Positions 1 through 8,121 of a DNA stretch of 64,000 nucleotides are shown piece by piece (the stretch's first letter is position 1; each line of letters begins with the position of its first letter). Below the pieces are notes generated by a model, which saw only the letters and a program-made list of their open reading frames with translations, was not told the DNA's origin and did no database searches. The position numbers and the translations under genes were made by a program. This stretch comes from Cyanobacteria bacterium OH_PDB_230. Its GTDB lineage: Bacteria; Cyanobacteriota; Vampirovibrionia; Gastranaerophilales; Gastranaerophilaceae. Location of the stretch: positions 248,001 through 312,000 of the forward strand of contig JAEZSO010000003.1 of assembly GCA_023421795.1 (NCBI GenBank), in the 5' to 3' direction.

Positions 1-258
1 TTTTAATGAATTCAACGCTGAGTTTTCAGCATTTTGAGTAAAAGCAACTTTTGTAACGTTTGTAGAATCAGGTTTTTGAATCTGATTTACTTTGCTTTTA
101 ATTTCAAATATATCTCTTGTTAAATTAGTATCCAATTGAACTCTGTCCGGGGAGCGTCTTTCGACACCGGAACGTCTGTCGACTTCAACAGGAACACTTT
201 GCTGTCTTCTGTCACTTATTGCTTTATATTGAGGATACAATCTTGAATAATCTAACAT
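1..258 (-). CDS. Hypothetical protein, 3' end cut by window edge
   Basis: An 86-codon open frame starts at an ATG at 258, has AAGG six bases upstream (265-268), and runs off the left edge without a stop. The visible part is polar and charged, with an Arg/Asp/Ser-rich stretch (DRRSGVERRSPDR) around residues 27-39, then a segment likely to be helical. There is no signal peptide or membrane segment in the visible part. I do not recognise the family. The good ribosome site and absence of stops support a real gene. Confidence 0.6.
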   Translation of the reverse strand, partial: MLDYSRLYPQYKAISDRRQQSVPVEVDRRSGVERRSPDRVQLDTNLTRDIFEIKSKVNQIQKPDSTNVTKVAFTQNAENSALNSLK

Positions 259-346
259 ATTCAACCTTTTTATTAGTTTCACTCATTATAAACCAAAACC
301 AGATATTTTTTGCCATCTTAATAAATTATTTTAAAGATTATTTATA

Positions 347-372
347 AAAGGTGCGTATAATAACGCACCTTT
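347..372 (-). terminator. Intrinsic terminator after the peroxiredoxin gene
   Basis: Perfect 10-bp inverted repeat AAAGGTGCGT / ACGCACCTTT with a six-base loop, flanked by A and T runs on both sides, a few bases beyond the peroxiredoxin stop. On the minus strand the stem ends in CCTTTTATAAA. It looks able to work in both directions, but only the leftward peroxiredoxin gene reads into it. Confidence 0.8.
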
Positions 373-378
373 TTAATT

Positions 379-1026
379 TTATAACTCTTTATAGCTAAAC
401 CACCAGTCGTAACTTCCCGGTATATTGGAGCGCTCTTTCGCCTTATTAACATCTAATGGGGGAGGAATTATGACCTTGTCTTGGATAAGTTCATTGTTAG
501 GCCAATCAGCTGGGAGAGCTACATCTTTTTCATCAGCTATTTTTATGGCTTTAACAGCCCTTATGATTTCATTTATATTTCTCCCCACTTCTGGAGGATA
601 ATACATGATAACCCTTATTTTCCCTTCTGTATCACAGATAAAAACAGCTCTAATTGTGCTTAATCCTTTTCCGGGATGAATTATGCCGAGTTGATTGGCT
701 AAAGTTTCAGTAGCCGCAATAACCGGAAATGTTATTTCTACTCCAACCTTCTCGTATATCCATTCGAGCCATTTTATATGCGAAAAAACCTGATCTACAG
801 ATAAACCTATCAATTTACAGTTTAATTCGTCAAATTCTGACATTCTGTTTTGAAAAGCCATAAATTCAGTTGTGCACACGGGCGTGAAGTCTGCGGGATG
901 GCTAAATAATATAAAGTAGGAACCTTTATAATGCTCAGGAAGATGTATTTTCCCTTTTGTTGTATAAACAGTAATGTCAGGGAATGTCTCGCCCAGCATA
1001 AGCGGTTTGTTTAGATTTTCATCCAT
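379..1026 (-). CDS. Peroxiredoxin, Prx6 (1-Cys) subfamily
   Basis: A 215-residue thiol peroxidase of the AhpC/TSA fold with a C-terminal 1-cysPrx_C extension. It would reduce hydrogen peroxide and organic peroxides in the cytoplasm. The active-site motif PADFTPVCTTEF puts the peroxidatic Cys at 51. The later block with YPPEVGRN and PADW is typical of archaeal and bacterial Prx6 proteins. Many relatives carry a second Cys in the C-terminal DWWxCxK-like motif; here it reads DWWFSYK, so the resolving Cys appears to be Ser. The start has a good GGAGA ribosome site about seven bases upstream. It lies downstream of metY on the same strand with a 102-bp gap. Confidence 0.93.
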   Translation of the reverse strand: MDENLNKPLMLGETFPDITVYTTKGKIHLPEHYKGSYFILFSHPADFTPVCTTEFMAFQNRMSEFDELNCKLIGLSVDQVFSHIKWLEWIYEKVGVEITFPVIAATETLANQLGIIHPGKGLSTIRAVFICDTEGKIRVIMYYPPEVGRNINEIIRAVKAIKIADEKDVALPADWPNNELIQDKVIIPPPLDVNKAKERSNIPGSYDWWFSYKEL

Positions 1027-1128
1027 TAATAGTCTCCTTCTTTAGGAATAAAAAATACAATTCTGAAAATATCACAGATAAATGTTTTTTTTATGCCTAA
1101 AAAAGGCTACGTTTAAAGTATAAATGAA

Positions 1129-2403
1129 TCAGTTCTGAGAGTTTTCCAATGCCTTTTCGACGTCATTTATTATGTCTTCAATGTCTTCAAGGCCTACAGA
1201 TATTCTTATGAAGCTTTCATCTATGCCGCAGGTTTTCATTTGTTCGTTTGAAAGCTGCCTGTGGGTCGTTAAAGCAGGATATGTCACGATACTTCTTGAA
1301 TCACCAATGTTTGTTGCGTGTATGAGAAGTTTTAAATTTTCAATAAATTTTACTCCTGCATTTTTGCCGCCTTTTATACCGAAACTTACTAATGAAGAAG
1401 AGCCTTTAGGCATAAATTTTTTAGCCAGTCCGTTGTATTTATTGGATTCTAAAGCCGGATATGATACCCATTCTACAGCAGGGTTGTTTTCTAAAGCTTT
1501 CGCAAGTGTTAACGCCGAATCACTATGCCTTTGCATTCTTAGATGAAGTGTTTCTAGACCAATCAAAGTCAGGTATGAGTTAAATGGACTCAAACAGGTA
1601 CCAAAGTCCCTTAATAATTGCGCTCTTGCTTTCACAATATAGGCGGCTTTTTTGAATTTTTCTGTGTAACTTAACCCGTGATAGCTTGGGTCTTTTTCCA
1701 CAAGTTCAGGAAACTTTCCTGATTTTTCCCAGTCAAAGTTGCCTGAATCAACAATTATTCCACCCATTGAATTACCATGACCCGTTAAATATTTGGTCAG
1801 AGAGTGAACTACTATATCAGCACCAAAATCAAACGGCCTGAGAAGATAAGGCGTAGGAACCGTGTTGTCTATTATTAAAGGTATTGAATAAGAATGAGTA
1901 ACATCAGCCAAAGCTTCAATGTCTATTACGTTTATGTTAGGGTTGCCGATTGCTTCAGAAAAAATACATACTGTCTTTTCCGTAATGGCTTTTTGATACG
2001 CCTCTTTTTCTTCTGAATTAACAAAAACAGTTTTTATTCCAAATTTTTGGAGTGTAGAGCTTAAAAGGTTTATTGTGCCGCCGTATAAAGTAGATGATGC
2101 TACAACTTCATCGCCGGATTTTGCAATGTTTAATATAGCTAATAATGTCGCTGATTGTCCTGATGATACAGCTAAAGCGCCAACACCACCTTCTAACATC
2201 GCTATTCTTTGCTCTAGAACCGAAGTTGTTGGGTTTGAAATTCTTGTATAGATATCACCTTCACATTTCAAATCAAACAAATCGGCAGCATAATCAACGC
2301 TATCAAAGTCAAAAGCCGTTGTTTGATAAATAGGAACGCTGATGGCATGCTTGTTTTGACCTGCGCAATGTCCGCCTTGGACAGCAATGGTATCAAATTT
2401 CAT
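1129..2403 (-). CDS. metY: O-acetylhomoserine sulfhydrylase
   Basis: A 424-residue PLP enzyme of the Cys/Met metabolism family. It makes homocysteine (or methionine) from O-acetylhomoserine and sulfide (or methanethiol). Family marks visible are IYTRISNPT near residue 51, the SSGQSA block near 80, IIDNT near 177, and HSLTKYLTGHG with the PLP lysine at 204. Length and the long insertion after the lysine favour MetY over cystathionine synthases. It follows the Tic20-like gene by only 12 bp, so the two are probably cotranscribed. I see no SAM riboswitch upstream. Confidence 0.93.
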   Translation of the reverse strand: MKFDTIAVQGGHCAGQNKHAISVPIYQTTAFDFDSVDYAADLFDLKCEGDIYTRISNPTTSVLEQRIAMLEGGVGALAVSSGQSATLLAILNIAKSGDEVVASSTLYGGTINLLSSTLQKFGIKTVFVNSEEKEAYQKAITEKTVCIFSEAIGNPNINVIDIEALADVTHSYSIPLIIDNTVPTPYLLRPFDFGADIVVHSLTKYLTGHGNSMGGIIVDSGNFDWEKSGKFPELVEKDPSYHGLSYTEKFKKAAYIVKARAQLLRDFGTCLSPFNSYLTLIGLETLHLRMQRHSDSALTLAKALENNPAVEWVSYPALESNKYNGLAKKFMPKGSSSLVSFGIKGGKNAGVKFIENLKLLIHATNIGDSRSIVTYPALTTHRQLSNEQMKTCGIDESFIRISVGLEDIEDIINDVEKALENSQN

Positions 2404-2415
2404 ATGTTATAATCC

Positions 2416-2844
2416 TTATCTTCCGATATTATGTTTAATTATATCAGATACCCAAGGAATATAGCTATATTTACCATTAATAACACCTAAAGATAAATAA
2501 ATAGTCAAGGCTAAAAGCGCAACCTGAATAATAGAAAGATGCACGTGCGGCAAATTGATTATTGATACATTAAATGCAAATGTAATCGCCAGAACAAGCA
2601 CATTCACAAACGGAATAAATCCAAGTACGTTTAGAACCAATATTACTGCCTGAGAGATTATAAAGAATAATATTGCCAAAAAGATTGATTGAAATAAATG
2701 GTATTTCAAGAATGGTCTGAGATTTTGTTTCGTTAGAGTTCCTATGATTACCCATACGAAACCCACGATTCCAGAAGTAAAATAAGATAGAACTGCAATA
2801 ATTTTTTCTGCCGGTAATATATTGTTTTTGGGACTATACGACAC
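2416..2844 (-). CDS. Tic20/DUF4870-like membrane protein
   Basis: Small integral membrane protein with about four hydrophobic segments. The first helix pair is followed by LRPFLKYHLFQSIFL, and the protein ends with NGKYSYIPWVSDII. This arrangement resembles DUF4870 and cyanobacterial Tic20-like proteins. An ATG at 2883 is in frame, but it would overlap the TPR gene by 50 bp. I prefer the GTG at 2842-2844 because GGAGAGA lies six bases upstream and the overlap with the TPR stop is then 11 bp, as expected for translational coupling. That gives 142 residues. The role is unknown; a Tic20-type link to protein translocation would be inference only. Confidence 0.65.
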   Translation of the reverse strand: MSYSPKNNILPAEKIIAVLSYFTSGIVGFVWVIIGTLTKQNLRPFLKYHLFQSIFLAILFFIISQAVILVLNVLGFIPFVNVLVLAITFAFNVSIINLPHVHLSIIQVALLALTIYLSLGVINGKYSYIPWVSDIIKHNIGR

Positions 2845-3907
2845 TTTTCTCTCCGACTTCAAACTTTCTAGAAATATATTCATCTGCTATCTCGAGATAA
2901 ACAAGTTTTGTTTCATCATTTTCAGAATCAATTTCCACTGCTTTCTTGTAAGCAATAACGGCTGATTCTAAGTTCCCAGACATAACATATGTATTACCAA
3001 TTAGAGAATAAACATTTGCAGATTTAGGTTCAACCTCTAAAACTTTTTTGTAGTATGTGATAGCATCATCATATTTGCCTTCTGACACAAATAAATTTGC
3101 AAGAAGTGTATAAGCATTTGTTATCTCTGGTGCTATTTCAATAGCTTTTTTATAATATTTCATTGCTTCTTCAGTATTGTTTCTGTCGCAAAGAGAAATT
3201 GCATAGCAAACATATGCCTGATAATAATCTTTGTTTAAATCCAGAGCTTTTTTAAAATATTCATCTGCCGCTTCAAAATTTTCATAAGATGAATAGGCAT
3301 TAGCACAACATAATGCAATCTTTGCGTCCATTGGTGCCAGATTATGCGCTTTTTTAAATGACTCTGAAGCTTCTTCAAATTTATTTAGCTTCATTAAGAC
3401 GCATGCCAGATTCATTTGATTATCCGCATTAAACGCATCAAGCTTAATAGCTCTTTCATAGTAAACTTTTGCTTCTACATAATCGCCCTGATCTTGATAT
3501 AAAAGGCCTATAGCGCTATATATCGAGGAGTTGCTTGGCTGCAAGTTCATTGCTTTTAAATAATTCTGCATGGCATTTTTAGAGTTACCTGCTTCAGCGT
3601 ATGCATTTCCTAAGTTAAAATATATTGAAAAATTATCTGATTCTATTTCAGAAGCTCTCGAATAATTATTTATTGCTTTTACAAAATCCATTTTGTAAAA
3701 ATAGATGCTGCCTGAATTTATCAATGCCTGCACATTCAATGGGTCAATATTTAAAAGACTTTCGTAAATGTTTAATGCAAGATCGTATTCGTCATTAACA
3801 ACGTATAACTTGCCCAATAAAAGGTAGTTTTCAGGCTCCATTGGGTCTAACACAATCTTTTTAATCGTTTCTTCTATTAAGGTTATATTTTCTTTTGAAT
3901 TTTCCAT
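2834..3907 (-). CDS. TPR-repeat protein
   Basis: A 357-residue protein made almost wholly of about nine or ten tetratricopeptide repeats of 34 residues, seen as recurring A-Y-x-x-L/G-N and A-I-x-x-Y-x-K-A-I/L patterns from about residue 15 to 340. No signal peptide or membrane segment is visible, so it is probably a cytoplasmic scaffold for protein-protein contacts. Its end overlaps the Tic20-like start by 11 bp. The ATG has no Shine-Dalgarno, while a -10 box lies seven bases upstream, so the message may be leaderless. Confidence 0.85.
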   Translation of the reverse strand: MENSKENITLIEETIKKIVLDPMEPENYLLLGKLYVVNDEYDLALNIYESLLNIDPLNVQALINSGSIYFYKMDFVKAINNYSRASEIESDNFSIYFNLGNAYAEAGNSKNAMQNYLKAMNLQPSNSSIYSAIGLLYQDQGDYVEAKVYYERAIKLDAFNADNQMNLACVLMKLNKFEEASESFKKAHNLAPMDAKIALCCANAYSSYENFEAADEYFKKALDLNKDYYQAYVCYAISLCDRNNTEEAMKYYKKAIEIAPEITNAYTLLANLFVSEGKYDDAITYYKKVLEVEPKSANVYSLIGNTYVMSGNLESAVIAYKKAVEIDSENDETKLVYLEIADEYISRKFEVGEKSVV

Positions 3908-3914
3908 AAATATA

Positions 3915-3943
3915 ATTTTACTATAATATTTTAAAATAGTTAA
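3915..3943 (-). promoter_or_regulatory. Promoter of the TPR gene, leaderless type
   Basis: On the minus strand TTAACT (3943-3938) and TAAAAT (3920-3915) are 17 bp apart. The TPR ATG begins seven bases after the -10 box, so transcription would start at or within a base of the ATG. The -35 match is only 4 of 6. Confidence 0.4.
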
Positions 3944-3963
3944 CTACAAATGAATGATATTTT

Positions 3964-5112
3964 CTACAACATAAATCTGGTTACGAACAAGAACATATTT
4001 GAATCGGGTCCGTTTTGTTTGTTTTGTCTTACATAATTAAGCAAAAACTTTAGCTGTTTGCTCGCCAGATAGTTAATTCCTGCAGTATATTCCGTAATGT
4101 TATTTTTTGCAACTTTCTCATTTGGATCAAAAATGTCATATCTTCCAACTAATTGAATTTTTTTGGTAAGGTCGTATACAATTGTTGAGTGGAAACCGCC
4201 GGCTTCTTTGTTGCTGCAAGAATTGCCGTTATAACCATCTGCATGCATATATTCTAATTTAGCATGAGCCTTTTTGTAGTCATACCCAAGGTATGTACCC
4301 ACAACTTTATAGTCATATTTGGCGCTTCCTACCTGCCCTCCGGCTCCGATTGTCAAGTTGCCGTATTTTTTCGCGTCTAAGTTAGCTAAAGGTTTGACGT
4401 TGACCCATCCGACAAATTCGGCTCCATTGAAGAAATCCTGCCAGTATCTTGTGCTGTCGTATACCCCTATATCGTATTCTGCATATTTGTAGGTTCCGAT
4501 ATTTCTAAGGCCGAAGGCTCTTGTGTTACTGAATGTACGAGCTGTTTGTGCCCTTAGTGCGGTATCTAGGTATTGCGGCAGCGGTAAACCATCTATACCT
4601 AGAGGTATTCTTTTATTTTGGCCGACTATTATAAGCTGATTTGGTGTAATTTTGTGAGAAAGTGATATTTCTGATATTTTTTCAGTAAAAGTATTCTCGG
4701 CATCCGGCAATTTTCTCAAGAAATTATACATAAATTTAAGTTCTGTTTTATCATCCTTAAATTTAGTGATGCTGTATACTTCTACTCCTCCAATTTCATG
4801 GTTTGTCAAAAAGTCTTTCTTGTCTGTATCAATAAATTTAAGTTGCCCGTCATAGACGACTCCAAGTCTTGTCGATTTTATGATTCCTTGATTTATTTCA
4901 AGGCCCTTTGGCGAAAGTAAATCAATTCCGCCTTTTAAGACTTTTGTACTTGTAGATTCCTCAACAGCTCTAGATTGCTCGGAAACACTAAGTTTTAACT
5001 TCATTTTATCAGGGAATAAAGGGATTTCATCTTCTGCGTTTGCAGGCCTGGCTCTCATTCCTATATTTAATGAACATAAAAGTAATAGGAGAATACTACT
5101 AATCTTTTTCAT
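3964..5112 (-). CDS. Putative outer-membrane beta-barrel (porin-like) protein
   Basis: A 382-residue exported protein. It begins MKKISSILLLLLC, a classical signal peptide with likely cleavage after PANA. The mature part has alternating hydrophobic/polar strands and short turns, with an aromatic-rich end containing FLFVTRFML, as in outer-membrane barrels. There is no SLH domain, unlike cyanobacterial porins. The frame stays open 46 codons further upstream, but I chose 5112: it starts the signal peptide, AAGG lies just upstream, and a TATAAT sits at 5160-5155 inside the longer frame. Porin versus another barrel cannot be decided from sequence alone. Confidence 0.65.
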   Translation of the reverse strand: MKKISSILLLLLCSLNIGMRARPANAEDEIPLFPDKMKLKLSVSEQSRAVEESTSTKVLKGGIDLLSPKGLEINQGIIKSTRLGVVYDGQLKFIDTDKKDFLTNHEIGGVEVYSITKFKDDKTELKFMYNFLRKLPDAENTFTEKISEISLSHKITPNQLIIVGQNKRIPLGIDGLPLPQYLDTALRAQTARTFSNTRAFGLRNIGTYKYAEYDIGVYDSTRYWQDFFNGAEFVGWVNVKPLANLDAKKYGNLTIGAGGQVGSAKYDYKVVGTYLGYDYKKAHAKLEYMHADGYNGNSCSNKEAGGFHSTIVYDLTKKIQLVGRYDIFDPNEKVAKNNITEYTAGINYLASKQLKFLLNYVRQNKQNGPDSNMFLFVTRFML

Positions 5113-5154
5113 TCTGCTAACCTTACACACTGAAAGTTTTCTCATTCTAACATT

Positions 5155-5160
5155 ATTATA
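5155..5160 (-). promoter_or_regulatory. -10 box for the barrel protein gene
   Basis: A consensus TATAAT on the minus strand, about 42 bases before the chosen ATG. The leader would be about 35 nt with an AAGG ribosome site. No good -35 element is visible at 16-18 bp. It supports the shorter start of the downstream gene. Confidence 0.35.
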
Positions 5161-5290
5161 CCTACAAAAATCATACAAACAGTCGACAAATTTTAAATAG
5201 AAATTTGAAAAAAAATCAAACAGGCATACTCTCTGTAGTAAATCTCCCATTATTACAACCGCTAGCTTACTGACTGAGACCTATTTACGA

Positions 5291-5319
5291 TTGCAAGATA
5301 GACGATAATATGCTAAAAT
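5291..5319 (+). promoter_or_regulatory. Promoter of the YtxH/DUF948 operon
   Basis: TTGCAA (5291-5296), a 17-bp spacer, then TAAAAT (5314-5319) preceded by TGC, giving an extended -10. It is followed by GGAGG at 5343-5347 and the ATG at 5353. Confidence 0.6.
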
Positions 5320-5352
5320 TTAGAAAATCTTACAGTTCAAACGGAGGTTAGA

Positions 5353-5664
5353 ATGTCAAAAGAAGATAATTCGGTAGTATTCGGATTAGGCCTATTAGCA
5401 GGTGTTGTAGGTGGTATAATAGCAGGTATTCTGTTGGCTCCAAAGTCAGGAGAAGAAACCAGGAAAGAAGTAGAAGAAGTTGTTGTTGACTTGGCTCAAA
5501 AACACGCTCCTGAAATTCAGGAGGCAAAAAGACAGGCTCTTACTTCAATTGATATGATGAAATATACTTTTGAAAAAAAACTAAACAAATTAAACGAAAT
5601 AATCAAAGCCAGGCAAATCGCTAAAGCAAAAGAAAAAGAGTCAACCGACTACGAATTAAACTAG
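5353..5664 (+). CDS. YtxH domain protein
   Basis: A 103-residue protein with one N-terminal hydrophobic glycine-rich helix (about residues 8-29) ending in LLAPKSGEETR, the hallmark of the YtxH family. A charged amphipathic coiled-coil tail follows. It is probably anchored in the inner membrane with the tail in the cytoplasm. YtxH proteins are linked to stress in Firmicutes, but no biochemical role is established. It is the first gene of a three-gene operon with a DUF948 protein and a second YtxH protein. Confidence 0.85.
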   Translation: MSKEDNSVVFGLGLLAGVVGGIIAGILLAPKSGEETRKEVEEVVVDLAQKHAPEIQEAKRQALTSIDMMKYTFEKKLNKLNEIIKARQIAKAKEKESTDYELN

Positions 5665-5675
5665 GAGCTCAATAA

Positions 5676-6035
5676 ATGACAACAACCTTAGAAGTCAGCT
5701 TAATTTTTTTAATATTCACTACAATCATCTTAGGCGTGATTACGACAGTTTTTTTAGTAAAGTTTATTATGGACTTATCTAGATTGACGACCAATGTAGA
5801 CGAAGTAACAACACTTGTGAAACAAGAAATACAGCCGACTTTAAAAGAATTAAAAGAAACATTAAACAATATCAATTCAATTGCTAAAACTGCAGACAAA
5901 CAAATGGATTTTGTGAAAAAAGCGTTATCTGCCGCGGTAGGTGTAGGAGGTCTTACATTCTGTGGGATTAAAAACCTGTCGGGTGGTTTTTTCAAGGGTC
6001 TTTCTGCAGGGTTAAAACTTTTTAGAAAAAAATAA
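5676..6035 (+). CDS. DUF948-like membrane protein
   Basis: A 119-residue protein with an N-terminal membrane helix (about residues 6-30) followed by a coiled coil of Thr/Leu/Asn heptads resembling DUF948. A second, more basic segment ends in LFRKK. AGGAG lies eight bases before the ATG. It sits between two YtxH genes, and DUF948 and YtxH genes also occur together in other bacteria, so the three products probably act together at the membrane. Function unknown. Confidence 0.75.
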   Translation: MTTTLEVSLIFLIFTTIILGVITTVFLVKFIMDLSRLTTNVDEVTTLVKQEIQPTLKELKETLNNINSIAKTADKQMDFVKKALSAAVGVGGLTFCGIKNLSGGFFKGLSAGLKLFRKK

Positions 6036-6050
6036 ATAAAGGAGATAAAA

Positions 6051-6320
6051 ATGTCAGTAGGAAAATTTTTTGCAGGTTTCATAATTGGCGGTGTAGTTGG
6101 AGCGATTACAGGTGTGCTTTTAGCGCCTCAATCAGGCGAAAAGACCCGTGAAATGCTAACCGAAACATCACAAGACTTGTGCAGCAAGGCTCAAACAACA
6201 GTCAGCGAAATACAAAATAGAGCTGATGATATCTGTTCTGATATTCAGGAAAAAGGTGATGTGCTTATTGAAAAATTACAGGAAATGATAAATAAGCAAA
6301 AAGTTGCTGAAGAAAACTAA
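6051..6320 (+). CDS. YtxH domain protein, second copy
   Basis: An 89-residue paralogue of the first gene of this operon: glycine-rich membrane helix, then LLAPQSGEKTREM and a helical tail (about residues 35-85) predicted to be a coiled coil. It has a strong AAAGGAG ribosome site and is followed at once by a strong terminator. Confidence 0.85.
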   Translation: MSVGKFFAGFIIGGVVGAITGVLLAPQSGEKTREMLTETSQDLCSKAQTTVSEIQNRADDICSDIQEKGDVLIEKLQEMINKQKVAEEN

Positions 6321-6341
6321 AAAAGGTATAAAATCAAAATC

Positions 6342-6370
6342 AAAGCGAAAGTTTATCTTTCGCTTTTTTT
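6342..6370 (+). terminator. Intrinsic terminator of the YtxH/DUF948 operon
   Basis: Perfect 10-bp stem AAAGCGAAAG / CTTTCGCTTT with a five-base loop, running into a seven-T tract. It lies 22 bases after the second YtxH stop. Confidence 0.9.
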
Positions 6371-6447
6371 GTAGATCAAATTAATATCTCTATACAAAAA
6401 CCTCTTGCTTCTATTTTATAAAAATTTTTTATAATAAAATACAGTAA

Positions 6448-8121
6448 ATGAGATTTTGTATGTTAAAAAGATTATATATTTTAATAGCCATAGCCGTGAT
6501 AACAATAGTGCCCTGTTTTTCAGAAGCACATGACAGCAGCAATATTATTAGAGTTGGAATAAGCAACAACAATTTCAGCAAATATATTTTCGATTCAGCC
6601 GAATTCACCGCAACAGGAGACTATGAAATTATTGACATCCCCAGCGGGAAAATGGTTTCGGGTCTAAAAAATGAAGATGTTATAAAGATAACCATCCAAA
6701 ATGGCTGTTATTCAATATATCAGAACAATAATCTGAAGATGGCTAATCTCAAAGGTCCACTTGTTTTAAAGACAAGAGTAAATACAAATTTTTTATCAGT
6801 GTATGGATTGAAAAGAGCAGGCAAAACGGCATTATATAGAGGCGTTTTTGAGTTGACCAAAAGAAGCGGAAATGAAAATGCTTTCTGTATTGTAAATGTT
6901 TTAGATTTGGAAAATTATTTAAAAGGTGTCGTTCCAAATGAGATGCCTGTTGCCTTCGGGTTAGAAGCGTTAAAAGCTCAAACAATTGCTGCCAGAAATT
7001 ATGCTCTTAAACCGAGAGAAAGATTCTATTCGGAATTTGACGTATGTGACTCAGTCGCGAGCCAAGTATATTTTGGTGCCGCAACTGAAAAAGAGCTTTC
7101 AAATCTAGCCATAAAACAAACAAACGGGCTTGTTGCATTATCTCCAAAAGAAGATCTTATTATGGCTCTATACAGTTCAACGGCTGGAGGCTACACCGAA
7201 AGCTATGAATATGCTTTTTCAGAACCGAAGACAAAAGAATTTCCCGCGCGTTCCGTACCTTATTTAAAGGCTAAACCCGACAGTACTTCAATAAAACCAT
7301 TGTCAAATGAGGCGGATGCAAAAGCTTTTTATTTATCTTATCCGGATTCGTATGATAGCCAGTCTCCATATTTCAGATGGGAAAGAGAATGGAACTTTGA
7401 AGAACTTGAACAAGTATTAAAAAGAACATTAGTAGAACAGTCAAAAGTTGGTTTCGTAAAACCAATATTAAATGATGCCAAGGATTTTGGCACGCTTGTT
7501 GATATAAAGGTCAACAAAAGAGGAGAATCCGGAAAAATAATCAGCTTAAATATAATTACTGATAAAGATATTTTTTGTGTTTCAAAAGAACTCGTAATAA
7601 GAAGAACCTTTCAAAAAAACGGCAAAGCCTTGCCAAGTGCAAATTTCGTTATAGATAATGTAATAACGCCTTCCGGTAAAAAAATAATATTACACGGGGG
7701 TGGATTTGGACATGGGGTTGGCATGAGCCAGTTTGGAGCAGGAGGAATGGCCCAAAGAGGTTTTAAATTTGACGAAATACTTCAACATTATTACTCCGGT
7801 ATCTCTATAACAACTATGCCTGTTTCAATAACAAACCAAAATTCTCAAAATTCAGCGGATCAGGTGTTTTTTGCACCATACAAAAAAGCAATCTTATGTA
7901 TCGATGATAAAGATAATGTCAACGATTTAACTGTTATAATAAACGACAAAGAGTTCAAACCGGATTTAGACAACAATTCAAAAAGAAAATATAGAATTGA
8001 CATTTCGGAATATATAAATATAGGGCAAAATACGATAGTTTATTGCGTTCCGGCAGGAGAAAACAGGAAAAAAACAATGCGAGTATATGTAGAGTTAAAA
8101 GAGGCAGCAAATGACGACTAA
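6448..8121 (+). CDS. SpoIID/LytB-domain protein
   Basis: A 557-residue exported protein with an N-terminal signal peptide (ALA-rich helix ending CFSEA). The SpoIID domain spans about residues 150-455. It contains NYLKGVVPNEMP with the glutamate that is catalytic in SpoIID, ALKAQTIAARNYA, SSTAGGYTE, and HGGGFGHGVGMSQFGA. Known SpoIID proteins are lytic transglycosylases acting on denuded peptidoglycan; cyanobacteria and other non-sporulating bacteria also carry the family. The C-terminal 100 residues are unassigned. Neither this ATG nor the one at 6460 has a good ribosome site; TATAAT lies 12 bp upstream (6430-6435). The gene overlaps murJ by 11 bp, which suggests a shared role in cell-wall work. 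Confidence 0.85.
   Translation: MRFCMLKRLYILIAIAVITIVPCFSEAHDSSNIIRVGISNNNFSKYIFDSAEFTATGDYEIIDIPSGKMVSGLKNEDVIKITIQNGCYSIYQNNNLKMANLKGPLVLKTRVNTNFLSVYGLKRAGKTALYRGVFELTKRSGNENAFCIVNVLDLENYLKGVVPNEMPVAFGLEALKAQTIAARNYALKPRERFYSEFDVCDSVASQVYFGAATEKELSNLAIKQTNGLVALSPKEDLIMALYSSTAGGYTESYEYAFSEPKTKEFPARSVPYLKAKPDSTSIKPLSNEADAKAFYLSYPDSYDSQSPYFRWEREWNFEELEQVLKRTLVEQSKVGFVKPILNDAKDFGTLVDIKVNKRGESGKIISLNIITDKDIFCVSKELVIRRTFQKNGKALPSANFVIDNVITPSGKKIILHGGGFGHGVGMSQFGAGGMAQRGFKFDEILQHYYSGISITTMPVSITNQNSQNSADQVFFAPYKKAILCIDDKDNVNDLTVIINDKEFKPDLDNNSKRKYRIDISEYINIGQNTIVYCVPAGENRKKTMRVYVELKEAANDD

Noticed and set aside
2404..2883. Possible SAM riboswitch before metY
   Set aside because: Only 12 bases separate metY from the preceding gene, leaving no room for one.
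5669..6082. Open frame of 137 codons opposite the DUF948-like gene
   Set aside because: The + strand genes have ribosome sites, a promoter and family motifs; this frame crosses two of them.
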